In this document: one piece after another, positions 26,916-35,697 of the stretch
Layout: the number at the start of each line of letters is the position of its first letter
Position numbering within the stretch: position 1 is the stretch's first letter
Assembly (NCBI RefSeq): GCF_937123705.1
Contig: NZ_CAKZKO010000038.1
Coordinates: 62,001-126,000, forward strand
Direction: 5' to 3'
Source: an uncultured Paraglaciecola sp.
GTDB lineage: Bacteria; Pseudomonadota; Gammaproteobacteria; Enterobacterales; Alteromonadaceae
Length of the DNA stretch: 64,000 nt
Translations under genes and position numbers: made by a program
The notes under the pieces: generated by a model
What the model was told of the DNA's origin: nothing
Databases searched by the model: none
What the model saw: the letters and a program-made list of their open reading frames with translations, nothing else

Positions 26916-28097
26916 CTATGAAAAACAATCAGATGGCACAAACACGGTACCTTTCATTAATACTCTCGCACTGCGGCTCATAGCTACTTTATTTACCGAC
27001 CATATACCATTGTCACTTTGTGTTTTCGCCCCAACAGTTAATATTCCCGAAGGGTGACCGAAGGTGACAGATTCAATTGAACCTCCGCCTGCCGCCTCAT
27101 TGACCAAAGTACCAGGAATAGCCGCTGCTGTGCCGATGGCCACAGCAGCGGTACCCATCATAGCATGATGTAACTTACCCATTGACAGGGCTCTAACCAA
27201 AACGTCAATGCTTTGACCGTCAACGGTTTTACCACTTGAGGTAAGATACCCAATGGGCTTGGCTACAAACGCAATTTTAGGGGTATGTTGACGACTTACA
27301 GCATCGTTAATATTTTGAATCAACCCCATTTTAAGCGCACCATAGGCGCGAATCGTTTCAAAGCGAGCAAGAGCATCTACATCATTATTGATGGCATCCT
27401 GAAGTTCGGTGCCCACATATCCCAGTGCTTGTGCGTCTAAGAATATAGTGGGAATACCCGCATTGATCATCGTAGCTTTGAAATCGCCAATATTGGGTAC
27501 ATGTAGGTCATCAACAACATTCCCCGTTGGAAACATGGCTTCCTCGCCATCAACTGGGGCGACAAACTCCACTTTGACTTCAGCCGCAGCAAAAGTGACC
27601 CCATCTAACTCAAAATCACCGGTTTCTTGCACTTGTCCATCGGTAATAGGCACATGAGCAATAATGGTTTTGTGAATATTGGCTTGCCAAATACGTACCA
27701 CACAAACACCATTTTCAGGAATACGCTTGGCATCAATCAAGCCATTGCTAATAGCAAAAGAGCCAACGGCGGCAGTCAAATTACCGCAATTCCCGCTCCA
27801 ATCCACTACAGGTTTATCTATTGATACTTGACCAAATAAATAATCCACATCGTGATCGGCCTGGGTACTTTTGGACAAAATAACGGTTTTGCTGGTGCTG
27901 GATGTGGCACCGCCCATACCATCAGTTTGCTTACCATAGGGATCCGGGCTACCAATAACCCTTAACAGTAAGTTATCTCGGGAAGATCCAGCGACTTGAG
28001 CCGAGGAAGGTAAATCATCTAGTTTAAAAAACACACCTTTACTAGTACCGCCGCGCATGTAGGTTGCGTTTATACCTATTTGTGGCTTAAAACTCAT
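26916..28097 (-). CDS. prpF: 2-methylaconitate cis-trans isomerase PrpF
   Basis: 393 residues. PrpF has the diaminopimelate epimerase-like fold; MRGGTSKGVFFKLDDLP near the N-terminus and the central SGNCGNLTAAVGSFAI (catalytic-type Cys/Lys region) are characteristic. It isomerises the 2-methylaconitate isomer released by AcnD so that it can be hydrated to 2-methylisocitrate; acnD-prpF together replace PrpD. Last gene of gntR-prpB-prpC-acnD-prpF, 14 bases after acnD. Confidence 0.96.
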   Translation of the reverse strand: MSFKPQIGINATYMRGGTSKGVFFKLDDLPSSAQVAGSSRDNLLLRVIGSPDPYGKQTDGMGGATSSTSKTVILSKSTQADHDVDYLFGQVSIDKPVVDWSGNCGNLTAAVGSFAISNGLIDAKRIPENGVCVVRIWQANIHKTIIAHVPITDGQVQETGDFELDGVTFAAAEVKVEFVAPVDGEEAMFPTGNVVDDLHVPNIGDFKATMINAGIPTIFLDAQALGYVGTELQDAINNDVDALARFETIRAYGALKMGLIQNINDAVSRQHTPKIAFVAKPIGYLTSSGKTVDGQSIDVLVRALSMGKLHHAMMGTAAVAIGTAAAIPGTLVNEAAGGGSIESVTFGHPSGILTVGAKTQSDNGIWSVNKVAMSRSARVLMKGTVFVPSDCFS

Positions 28098-28111
28098 TTT
28101 TTAGTCCCCTA

Positions 28112-30715
28112 CTAAACGGCAGTTGATTCAAGAAAATCCTGAGCAAAACGCTGCAACACCCCACCCGCTTCATATACGCGGACTTCTTCGGCTGTATCTA
28201 AGCGGCAGGTCATAGGCACTTGAACTTGTTCGCCGTTTTTACGGGTAATATTTAAGGTTAAGGTCGCACCAGCCGCATAGTCGCCCACAACGTCGTAGGT
28301 TTCTGTGCCGTCTATATCAAGAGTTTGGCGGGTGGTACCGGCTTTGAATTCTAATGGTAATACGCCCATACCCACTAAGTTAGTACGGTGAATACGCTCA
28401 AATCCTTCGGCGGCTATGACTTCTACCCCAGCTAAGCGCACTCCTTTGGCAGCCCAATCTCGTGATGAGCCTTGGCCGTAATCTGCCCCTGCCACTATTA
28501 TCAAGGGTTGTTTACGCTGCATATAAGTTTCGATGGTTTCCCACATGCGCTGTACTGTGCCTTCTGGCTCGAGTCTAGCTAATGAACCTTGTTTGACTTT
28601 GCCATCTTCCATAACCATTTCGTTTAATAATTTTGGATTTGCAAAAGTCGCCCGTTGCGCAGTGAGGTGATCGCCTCTATGGGTAGCGTAAGAATTAAAG
28701 TCCACTTCAGGCACCCCCATCTTATCCAAGTATTCACCCGCGGCGCTACTGAGCATAATGGCATTGGAGGGAGATAAGTGATCTGTAGTGATGTTGTCAC
28801 CTAACACCGCCAATGGTCGCATGCCTTGCATAGTGCGCTCACCAGCCAGGGCACCTTCCCAATATGGCGGCCGGCGTATATAGGTACTTTGTGGTCGCCA
28901 ATCATATAGGGGACTTTCTGCAGGTTCAAAAGCACCTAAATCAAACATAGGTCCGTACACTTTTTTAAACTGTTCTGGCTTAACAAACTCATTCACTATG
29001 GCATCAATTTGCTCGTCACTGGGCCAGATATCTTTAAGAGTTATGGCGTTACCGTTTTTATCATGGCCAAGGGTATCTTGTTCAATATCAAAGCGGATAG
29101 TTCCCGCTATGGCATAAGCCACTACTAAGGGTGGTGAGGCTAAAAAAGCTTGTTTAGCATAAGGATGAATACGTCCATCAAAATTACGATTGCCCGACAA
29201 CACGGCCGTACTGTATAAATCTCGGTCCACCACTTCTTTTTGAATAATGGGATCCAATGCGCCACTCATACCATTACAAGTGGTGCAGGCGTAGGCCACA
29301 ATACCGAAACCGAGTTTTTCCATTTCAGGTAATAAACCCGATTCTTGTAAATAATATTTGGCTACTTTTGAGCCAGGGGCAAAAGACGACTTAACCCAAG
29401 GCTTTCTAACTAACCCTAGTTCATTGGCTTTCTTGGCGACTAAGCCCGCCGCCACTACGTTGCGAGGATTACTGGTATTGGTACAACTGGTAATAGCGGC
29501 AATAATTACAGCGCCATCTGGCATTTCGCCTTCTTTAGACTCAGTGCTACTAGCAATACCTTTTGCGGCGAGATCTGTGGTGGCAACGCGGCGATGGGGG
29601 TTAGAAGGTCCCGCCATATTGCGGCCAACTGAGGATAAATCAAACTCTAGAACCCGCTGGTACTCGGCATCTTTTAAGTCATCCGCCCACAAACCAGTGT
29701 GTTTGGCATAAGTTTCAACCAAGGCTACTTGCTCAGGCTCGCGGCCGGTAATTCTTAGATAATCGATGGTTTGCTGATCGATATAAAACATGCCCGCCGA
29801 AGCACCATATTCTGGGGTCATATTCGAAATAGTGGCCCGATCGCCAATAGTAAGGTCGGCCGCTCCTTCGCCAAAAAACTCAAGATAAGCCGATACCACT
29901 TTAGCATTACGTAGAAACTCAGTAATAGCCAAAACAATATCTGTTGCGGTAATCCCTGGTTGGCGTTTACCACTTAGTTTGACTCCAACAATATTAGGCA
30001 AGCGCATCATCGAAGGGCGACCAAGCATCACGGTTTCTGCCTCTAAGCCACCTACACCAATTGCAATCACCCCTAATGCATCCACATGAGGTGTATGGCT
30101 GTCGGTGCCCACACAAGTATCGGGAAAAGCCACGCCGTCTCTTAATTGAATAACAGGGGACATTTTTTCTAGGTTAATTTGGTGCATAATGCCGTTTCCG
30201 GCGGGGATCACGTCGACGTTTTTAAAGGCGGTTTTGGTCCACTCGATAAAATGAAACCTGTCTTCATTACGTCTATCTTCAATGGCACGGTTTTTATCAA
30301 ATGCTTCTGGGTCGGCCCCATCATGTTCAACGGCCAAGGAGTGGTCAACTATCAACTGAGTGGGAACCACAGGATTAACTTTGGCTGGATCGCCGCCCTG
30401 CTCGGCTATGGCGTCTCGCAAGCCTGCTAAGTCAACCAAGGCGGTTTGTCCTAATATATCGTGGCACACTACCCGTGCTGGATACCATGGAAAGTCTAGC
30501 TCTTGCTTGCTAAAAACAATCTGTTTGAGACCATCAGTTAGGGTTGCTGGATCACATTTTCGTACCAGTTGTTCGGCCAAAACTCGAGATGTATAAGGCA
30601 GCTTGGCGTAAGCCCCAGGACTAATGGCTTCTATAGCACTTTTGGTGTCAAAAAAATCAATTGGGGCTCCACCTATAGTGTAACCAGGCAGTGGTTTGCG
30701 AAATTCGTAGTTCAT
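28112..30715 (-). CDS. acnD: Fe/S-dependent 2-methylcitrate dehydratase AcnD
   Basis: 867 residues, aconitase family. The [4Fe-4S] cysteines are visible in AAITSCTNTSNPRNVVAAGL and IVAYACTTCNGMSGALDP; the C-terminal swivel domain carries GADYGQGSSRDWAAKGVRLA. Placement between prpC and prpF identifies it as AcnD rather than housekeeping AcnA. The ATG at 30713-30715 (MNYEFRKPLPG) with GGAT eight bases upstream is preferred over a TTG five codons earlier. An intrinsic-terminator-like hairpin separates it from prpC, so its expression may be attenuated. Confidence 0.96.
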   Translation of the reverse strand: MNYEFRKPLPGYTIGGAPIDFFDTKSAIEAISPGAYAKLPYTSRVLAEQLVRKCDPATLTDGLKQIVFSKQELDFPWYPARVVCHDILGQTALVDLAGLRDAIAEQGGDPAKVNPVVPTQLIVDHSLAVEHDGADPEAFDKNRAIEDRRNEDRFHFIEWTKTAFKNVDVIPAGNGIMHQINLEKMSPVIQLRDGVAFPDTCVGTDSHTPHVDALGVIAIGVGGLEAETVMLGRPSMMRLPNIVGVKLSGKRQPGITATDIVLAITEFLRNAKVVSAYLEFFGEGAADLTIGDRATISNMTPEYGASAGMFYIDQQTIDYLRITGREPEQVALVETYAKHTGLWADDLKDAEYQRVLEFDLSSVGRNMAGPSNPHRRVATTDLAAKGIASSTESKEGEMPDGAVIIAAITSCTNTSNPRNVVAAGLVAKKANELGLVRKPWVKSSFAPGSKVAKYYLQESGLLPEMEKLGFGIVAYACTTCNGMSGALDPIIQKEVVDRDLYSTAVLSGNRNFDGRIHPYAKQAFLASPPLVVAYAIAGTIRFDIEQDTLGHDKNGNAITLKDIWPSDEQIDAIVNEFVKPEQFKKVYGPMFDLGAFEPAESPLYDWRPQSTYIRRPPYWEGALAGERTMQGMRPLAVLGDNITTDHLSPSNAIMLSSAAGEYLDKMGVPEVDFNSYATHRGDHLTAQRATFANPKLLNEMVMEDGKVKQGSLARLEPEGTVQRMWETIETYMQRKQPLIIVAGADYGQGSSRDWAAKGVRLAGVEVIAAEGFERIHRTNLVGMGVLPLEFKAGTTRQTLDIDGTETYDVVGDYAAGATLTLNITRKNGEQVQVPMTCRLDTAEEVRVYEAGGVLQRFAQDFLESTAV

Positions 30716-30740
30716 GTGTAGATCCAGCAAGTAGAAAAGA

Positions 30741-30767
30741 AAAATCAGGCCGGCTGCTGCCGACCTG
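30741..30767 (-). terminator. Terminator-like hairpin inside the prp operon (prpC-acnD gap)
   Basis: Read on the minus strand: CAGGTCGGC, loop AGCA, GCCGGCCTG, then ATTTTTCTTTTC. The stem has nine pairs, one of them U-G, and a clear U-rich tail, starting 14 bases after the prpC stop and ending about 30 bases before acnD. Because acnD and prpF lie downstream in the same direction, it probably acts as a partial terminator that lowers their expression relative to prpB and prpC. Confidence 0.7.
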
Positions 30768-30781
30768 TAATAAAAATGCCT

Positions 30782-31906
30782 CTATCGTTGACTAATAGCC
30801 GGCACTTTTCTTGGCTCGGCACCAATATAATCGGCACTTGGGCGGATAATGCGGTTATTCGAACGTTGTTCCATTATATGAGCCGCCCAACCAGTAAGAC
30901 GTGAGCACACAAATATAGGCGTAAATAACTTAGTTGGAATGCCCATAAAATAATAGGCCGAGGCGTGAAAGAAATCGGCATTGCAGAACAATTTCTTGCT
31001 ATCCCACATAAACTCTTCACAAGCCACAGAAATATCATATAGCGCGCTATCTCCAAATTCTTGTGCAAGTTTAGCAGACCAAGCTTTGATGATGACATTG
31101 CGAGGATCTGATTCACTATATATGGCATGGCCAAAGCCCATGATCTTTTCTTTGCGCGCCAACATACCCGCCATTTTTTCTTTGGCATCACTTGGTGAAC
31201 TAAACTTCTGTATCATATCCATAGCCGCTTCATTGGCTCCGCCATGCAGTGGTCCGCGCAACGAACCAATAGCGCCTGTCACACAAGAATACATATCAGA
31301 CAGAGTAGAGGCGCACACACGGGCGGTAAATGTCGAGGCATTAAATTCATGTTCGGCATACAAAATAAGCGACACATCCATGACTTTACTGTGCAATTCA
31401 GAAGGGGTTTCACCTGTAAGGAGTTTTAAGAAATGCCCACCAAGAGAATCTTCATCCGTCATGCAATCTATTTCTACACCTTCGTGGCTAAATCTGTACC
31501 AAAAACACATGATGGCAGGAAACGCAGCTAATAATCGGTTTGATGCGGTATTTTGTTGGCTAAAATCAGTTTCTGGCTCAAGGTTACCCAAAAATGAACA
31601 TCCGGTTCGCATTACATCCATTGGATGCGCGTCGGCAGGGATCATTTTTAGCACTTCTTTCAAGGCTTGTGGTAAGTCACGTTGACTTAGTAATTCGGCT
31701 TTATAGCTGTCTAATTGCTCTTGGTTGGGTAATTCGCCGTTAAAAAGTAAATAAGCCACTTCTTCAAATGTAGCGTTATCGGCTAGATCCGACACATCAT
31801 ACCCACAATAGGTTAGACCCGAACCAGATTTACCCACAGTACAAAGTTTAGTTTCGCCAGCGCTTTGTCCTCTAAGACCAGCACCTGTTAATTTTTTTGT
31901 CGCCAT
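30782..31906 (-). CDS. prpC: 2-methylcitrate synthase PrpC
   Basis: 374 residues, citrate synthase family, short type I-like length expected for PrpC. It condenses propionyl-CoA with oxaloacetate. Catalytic histidines lie in GPLHGGANEAAMDMI and GFGHAIYSESDPRN, with the Asp later in the NADFFHASAYYFMGIP region. The ATG at 31904-31906 (MATKKLTGAGLRGQ) with GGA upstream is preferred over a TTG four codons before. Context in the prp operon separates it from gltA. Confidence 0.97.
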   Translation of the reverse strand: MATKKLTGAGLRGQSAGETKLCTVGKSGSGLTYCGYDVSDLADNATFEEVAYLLFNGELPNQEQLDSYKAELLSQRDLPQALKEVLKMIPADAHPMDVMRTGCSFLGNLEPETDFSQQNTASNRLLAAFPAIMCFWYRFSHEGVEIDCMTDEDSLGGHFLKLLTGETPSELHSKVMDVSLILYAEHEFNASTFTARVCASTLSDMYSCVTGAIGSLRGPLHGGANEAAMDMIQKFSSPSDAKEKMAGMLARKEKIMGFGHAIYSESDPRNVIIKAWSAKLAQEFGDSALYDISVACEEFMWDSKKLFCNADFFHASAYYFMGIPTKLFTPIFVCSRLTGWAAHIMEQRSNNRIIRPSADYIGAEPRKVPAISQR

Positions 31907-31934
31907 AATTGATTCCAACTTATTTTTTTGTCAG

Positions 31935-31958
31935 GCCATGGTTTACTTGAGCCATGGC
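31935..31958 (-). other. Stem-loop in the prpB-prpC gap
   Basis: GCCATGG and CCATGGC can pair around a ten-base loop. No T-run follows on the minus strand (an A-run does), so this is more likely an mRNA stabilising or processing structure than a terminator. It lies about 35 bases after the prpB stop. Confidence 0.4.
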
Positions 31959-31992
31959 TATAGGATTGTATTTACGCCTTGAGTGGCGATAA

Positions 31993-32874
31993 TTATTTAT
32001 TTTTGCCTTCAGAAAACAAGGTATCTAATTTCTGTTCGTAATCGTGATAACCCAAATAGTCATACAGTTCCATGCGAGTCTGCATGCTATCGACTACCGC
32101 TTTTTGATCACCATTTGTAAGGATAGACTGATACACATTTTCAGCGGCTTTATTCATGGCTCTAAAGGCACTTAATGGATATAGCACCATATCGGCTCCC
32201 CACTCCCCTAGCTGTTTTTTATTCCACAACTCAGTTTGGCCGAACTCTGTGATATTAGCCAAGATTGGCACATCTAAGGCTTCAGCAAAGGCACGATAAT
32301 GCTCTTCGGTTTTCACCGCTTCGGCAAAAATTCCATCGGCGCCTGCTGCGACATAGGCTTTAGCCCGTTCGATAGCGGCGTCTAGTCCTTCTTGAGCAAA
32401 AGAATCAGTACGGGCCATAATGAAAAAGTCGGGATCGGTGCGGGCATCCACTGCGGCTTTTATTCTATCGACCATTTCTTGTGTCGACACAATCTCTTTA
32501 TTAGGACGATGCCCACAGCGCTTTTGCGCCACTTGATCTTCCATATGCACTGCGGCAGCACCAGCTTTTTCCATATCACGAATGGTTTTTGCAATATTAA
32601 ATGCCCCACCCCAACCTGTGTCAATATCAATCAACAAAGGCAAGTCACAGGCCGCAGTAATACGTTGTACATCTACCAGTACATCATTGAGTGAGGTCAT
32701 GCCTAAGTCAGGTAAACCATAAGAGGCGTTGGCTACACCACCACCGGATAAATAAATGGCCTGGTGACCTATTTGTTTAGCCATCATGGCAGAATAGGCG
32801 TTAATGGTGCCCACAATTTGTAGCGGTTGATTGTCTTTTAGCGCTTGACGAAAGCGTTGTCCGGGACTGGTCAT
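31993..32874 (-). CDS. prpB: 2-methylisocitrate lyase PrpB
   Basis: 293 residues, isocitrate lyase/PEP mutase superfamily. It cleaves 2-methylisocitrate to pyruvate and succinate. The Mg2+ site is in [15 protein letters not shown] and the catalytic loop has the [10 protein letters not shown] signature that marks 2-methylisocitrate lyases. Its ATG overlaps the stop of the gntR gene (ATGA), so regulator and first enzyme are translationally coupled. Confidence 0.97.
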   Translation of the reverse strand: MTSPGQRFRQALKDNQPLQIVGTINAYSAMMAKQIGHQAIYLSGGGVANASYGLPDLGMTSLNDVLVDVQRITAACDLPLLIDIDTGWGGAFNIAKTIRDMEKAGAAAVHMEDQVAQKRCGHRPNKEIVSTQEMVDRIKAAVDARTDPDFFIMARTDSFAQEGLDAAIERAKAYVAAGADGIFAEAVKTEEHYRAFAEALDVPILANITEFGQTELWNKKQLGEWGADMVLYPLSAFRAMNKAAENVYQSILTNGDQKAVVDSMQTRMELYDYLGYHDYEQKLDTLFSEGKNK

Positions 32875-33545
32875 AGAGTATTCATCCGTTTTTCGACGTT
32901 TTTGCGTGATGCTGATATATGCCTGCGCATAAGTATTTCAGCTAGTTCACCATCTTGATCTTCGATGGCTTGAATAATGTGGTGGTGTTCCCCCAATGCT
33001 CTTTTGGCACGAGGGCTGGCCATACCGAATTGAAATCGGTACATGCGTAATAAATAGTATAATTCTTCACACAGCAAACGAATAAGTAGTTTATTGCCAC
33101 TGCCCATTACAATACGAAAATGAAAGTCTAGATCACCTTCTTTTTGAATATAAGCTTGGCCTTGTTGCAGTGATTCGTTTTGATTGTGCTCTTCTAACAA
33201 GTGTTTTAGCTCGGCAATATCCAGCGCCGTCATATTCTGTGCAGCTAATCGACAAGCCATGCCTTCTAAGGATTCTCGGACTCTAAAAATATCAAGCAAT
33301 TGCGCTATTGATAAGGTCACCACCCGATAACCTATATTGGCTTTTCGCTCTAATAAACCGCAACCTTCGAGGCGAGATAAGGCATCACGCAAAGTACTAC
33401 GGCTAATTTCATAATACTTGGCTAGTTCTGGCTCACTTAACTTTGCGCCGGTTAGAATATCACCTTCCACAATGCGCTGGCGAAGGTCGCTAAATACCGC
33501 ATCGGCACGGGTAACATTAGTAGATGTGGTTGCTGTGAGTTGCAA
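32871..33545 (-). CDS. prpR: GntR-family (FadR/FCD) regulator of the methylcitrate operon
   Basis: 224 residues: an N-terminal winged helix (about 15-75, with [20 protein letters not shown]) and a C-terminal FCD domain (about 85-215) whose metal-binding histidines appear in DLDFHFRIV and [10 protein letters not shown]. As first gene of the operon it is the likely repressor; in Shewanella and relatives a GntR-type PrpR occupies the same place, unlike the sigma54-dependent PrpR of E. coli. No ATG or GTG is available: an in-frame stop at 33549-33551 precedes a TTG at 33543-33545, which has no clear Shine-Dalgarno sequence. Two palindromic operators lie 7 and about 62 bases upstream. The symbol is by analogy. 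Confidence 0.9.
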   Translation of the reverse strand: MQLTATTSTNVTRADAVFSDLRQRIVEGDILTGAKLSEPELAKYYEISRSTLRDALSRLEGCGLLERKANIGYRVVTLSIAQLLDIFRVRESLEGMACRLAAQNMTALDIAELKHLLEEHNQNESLQQGQAYIQKEGDLDFHFRIVMGSGNKLLIRLLCEELYYLLRMYRFQFGMASPRAKRALGEHHHIIQAIEDQDGELAEILMRRHISASRKNVEKRMNTL

Positions 33546-33551
33546 AGCTTA

Positions 33552-33563
33552 ATTGTCGACAAT
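33552..33563 (-). promoter_or_regulatory. PrpR-type operator 1, next to the regulator start
   Basis: ATTGTCGACAAT is a perfect 12-base palindrome ending seven bases before the TTG of the GntR regulator. The same core, TGTCGACA, recurs at 33615-33622. From memory this is the motif assigned to GntR-type PrpR in Shewanella. Its position at or after the transcription start fits a repressor. Confidence 0.75.
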
Positions 33564-33592
33564 AAGAAACGATATGACTATATTAAACCTTA

Positions 33593-33630
33593 CAATAAAA
33601 ATAACAAGGGGAACTGTCGACAATTCCCCT
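33593..33630 (-). terminator. Terminator of the aminotransferase gene with embedded PrpR-type operator 2
   Basis: Arms AGGGGAA (33607-33613) and TTCCCCT (33624-33630) flank TGTCGACA with one mismatched pair, giving a 24-base nearly perfect inverted repeat. Read on the minus strand it is followed by TGTTATTTTTATT, a usable U-rich tail, 17 bases after the stop of the gene at 33647. The centre repeats the operator core of 33552-33563, so the same DNA probably serves as terminator and as distal operator. Confidence 0.7.
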
Positions 33631-33646
33631 ATTGTAAATAATCGAA

Positions 33647-34771
33647 TTACGATAGAACCTTAGCTAGGCTAGATACACAATAATCAACATTCTTTTGACT
33701 TGAGGCACAGCCCATCAAGCCTATGCGCCAGACTTTGCCAGCTAGTTCACCTAAGCCAGCGCCAATCTCTAGTTCAAACTCAGTGAGCAAACGACTGCGT
33801 ACTTGAGCATCATCAACCCCGTCAGGAATACTCACCATATTTAGCTGAGGTAGTCGATAAGCCTTATCTACTACAAATTCTAAGCCTAAATTTTCTAACC
33901 CAATTTTTAAACTTTGATGATGTTGTTGATGGCGAGCCCAAGATTTTTCAAGGCCTTCTTGCTGCAGAATGAGCAGTGATTGGTGTAACGCATAGATACT
34001 GTTTACAGGCGCAGTGTGGTGATAAGCGCGTTTTGCGCCTTTACCCCAATATCCCATCACTAAATCCATATCTAAAAACCAACTTTGCACCGGGTGTTGC
34101 CGTTGCTTAATGGCTGCAATGGCTTTGTCGCTAAAAGACACAGGAGATAAGCCAGGCACACAAGATAGACATTTTTGAGTCCCTGAATAAATGGCGTCAA
34201 TCTGCCAATCATCCACTTTTAACTCGCTACCGCCTAAAGAGGTCACTGCATCGACTATGCTCAAACAATCAAATTCTTGGGCCAATTGGCACAGTGTTTT
34301 TGCATCGTTTAAGACCCCGGTTGAGGTTTCAGCATGGACAAAAGCTAAGGCTTTGGCATCGGGATTGGCTTGCAGCGCCTCTCTAACTTTTTGCACATCA
34401 GTTTGTTTACCCCAAGTATCCAGCACCATGATGGCTTGTCCACCACAGCGCTGCACGTTTTGCTGCATGCGGCCACCAAACACCCCGTTTTGACACACTA
34501 TGACTTTGTCGCCTGGTTCAATTAAATTCACAAATACTGCTTCCATACCTGCCGAACCCGGTGCCGAAATAGGCATAGTTAAGGCATGACTGGTTTGAAA
34601 GGCATATTGTAATAGCTGCTTGACTTCATCCATTAGTGTTACAAACTTAGGATCGAGATGCCCAATTGTGGGCCGAGCTAAGGCTTCAAGTACTTGAGGA
34701 TACACGTCTGAAGGACCAGGCCCCATTAGTACGCGAGAAGGTGGGACAAAAGAAGAAAATGATGACGACAT
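33647..34771 (-). CDS. Alanine-glyoxylate aminotransferase family (class V, PLP)
   Basis: 374 residues, class V aminotransferase fold. The N-terminal VPPSRVLMGPGPSDVYPQVL and the PLP lysine in YSGTQKCLSCVPGLS (about residue 198) are typical of AGXT/serine-pyruvate aminotransferases, which convert glyoxylate plus alanine or serine to glycine; the exact amino donor is not decided by sequence. The ATG at 34769-34771, with GGAG six bases upstream, is preferred over a TTG seven codons earlier. Upstream of the prp operon and separated from it by a terminator, probably an independent unit. Confidence 0.93.
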   Translation of the reverse strand: MSSSFSSFVPPSRVLMGPGPSDVYPQVLEALARPTIGHLDPKFVTLMDEVKQLLQYAFQTSHALTMPISAPGSAGMEAVFVNLIEPGDKVIVCQNGVFGGRMQQNVQRCGGQAIMVLDTWGKQTDVQKVREALQANPDAKALAFVHAETSTGVLNDAKTLCQLAQEFDCLSIVDAVTSLGGSELKVDDWQIDAIYSGTQKCLSCVPGLSPVSFSDKAIAAIKQRQHPVQSWFLDMDLVMGYWGKGAKRAYHHTAPVNSIYALHQSLLILQQEGLEKSWARHQQHHQSLKIGLENLGLEFVVDKAYRLPQLNMVSIPDGVDDAQVRSRLLTEFELEIGAGLGELAGKVWRIGLMGCASSQKNVDYCVSSLAKVLS

Positions 34772-34792
34772 GGGCGCTCCAAGTTTTAGCAA

Positions 34793-35178
34793 ATAATGGG
34801 CTTAATTCTTACAGCAAAAGCCCATAGCTACAACACAAGATACTGAGGATAATTAAGATAAATACAAAAAAACCTATACATTCTGAATAATTCACAAAAA
34901 ATTAAATTAACTCTACTCAGCTTTCTGATAGGTCACTCCTTAATGCTAAATGGTATAAACTACTGATTTATTGAAAGTTAAAATATTCTTTTAAAATAAT
35001 CTATTATTTAGCCAAAGTTGTTCTAGTATTAGTAGTCCTGTTTTGTGGTTTTATTTATTGAGTAAATGTTAAAGTTAGCGCACGGCTCTATCATAGAGCC
35101 ATTCCCCTAAGCCCGAGCTAGTGATAGTTTCGGGCCTTTTTTTGTCTGTGTACTTTTTGTTAATTGTGGGGCAGCTAT
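34793..35178. other. Intergenic region without a protein gene
   Basis: About 386 bases between two minus-strand genes. The left 250 bases are very AT-rich and must include the promoter of the aminotransferase; the right part holds two hairpins and a + strand terminator (see the ncRNA candidate). No protein-coding frame longer than 14 codons stood out on the + strand. Confidence 0.6.
35067..35143 (+). ncRNA. Candidate + strand small RNA ending in an intrinsic terminator
   Basis: Hairpin 1 is GGCTCT / AGAGCC with loop ATCAT (35084-35100). Hairpin 2 is GCCCGA (35111-35116) / TCGGGC (35130-35135) followed by CTTTTTTT, a textbook terminator only in the + direction. All genes from 3255 to 42830 are on the minus strand, so no + gene can own this terminator. 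The 5' end is unknown and no clear promoter was found; the start given is the ATG of a 14-codon frame inside the region. Could also terminate antisense transcription. Confidence 0.4.
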
Positions 35179-35697
35179 CTATACCGCCTTTAGTTGAGTG
35201 GAAAACCGTTTTGCATTCTCCACATAATGAAGCGCAGATTGCTCGAGCATTTTTTGCTGATGCTCGGGAATAGTTTTAATTATTTTTGCGGGGGAGCCCA
35301 CCACAAGTGAGCCATCTGGAATTTGCATATTTTCGGTGATTAAGCTGTTAGCGCCTATCAAGCAATATTTACCAATTTTCGCACCGTTTAACACCACGCT
35401 ATTGATGCCTATTAGGCTATAATCGCCTATCTCACAGCCGTGTAACATCACTTTATGACCAACAGTCACGCCTTTGCCTAAGGTAAGAGGGATCCCATGA
35501 TCAGTATGTAATATTGAGCCATCTTGTACATTGCTGTCAGCGCCTATGGTAATGACATCACAGTCACCACGCACCACAGCATTAAACCACACACTGCTGT
35601 TTTGATGCATCACCACTTTTCCGATGACATGGGCACCAGGTGCTACAAATGAACCTGGATCGCACTGCACATTATCCGCCCCTAAAGAATAAATCAT
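35179..35697 (-). CDS. Gamma-class carbonic anhydrase family protein (YrdA-like)
   Basis: 172 residues of left-handed beta-helix hexapeptide repeats (for example [20 protein letters not shown]) plus a C-terminal helix. Zinc-ligand histidines of gamma carbonic anhydrases are matched in ILHTDHGIP and [10 protein letters not shown]. Members such as E. coli YrdA bind metal, but carbonic anhydrase activity is often undetected, so activity is inference. The start overlaps the tesB stop by four bases. Confidence 0.93.
   Translation of the reverse strand: MIYSLGADNVQCDPGSFVAPGAHVIGKVVMHQNSSVWFNAVVRGDCDVITIGADSNVQDGSILHTDHGIPLTLGKGVTVGHKVMLHGCEIGDYSLIGINSVVLNGAKIGKYCLIGANSLITENMQIPDGSLVVGSPAKIIKTIPEHQQKMLEQSALHYVENAKRFSTQLKAV

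Noticed and set aside
28112..30715. Housekeeping aconitase AcnA
   Set aside because: Position between prpC and prpF in a prp operon fits AcnD; AcnA would not need PrpF next to it.
30981..31685. A long open frame (over 230 codons) on the + strand
   Set aside because: It is the antisense of prpC; the minus frame encodes a full citrate synthase-family protein with catalytic motifs, and the + frame has no recognisable domain.
31935..31958. Terminator between prpB and prpC
   Set aside because: The hairpin is followed by an A-run, not a T-run, on the minus strand, so it is listed only as a stem-loop.
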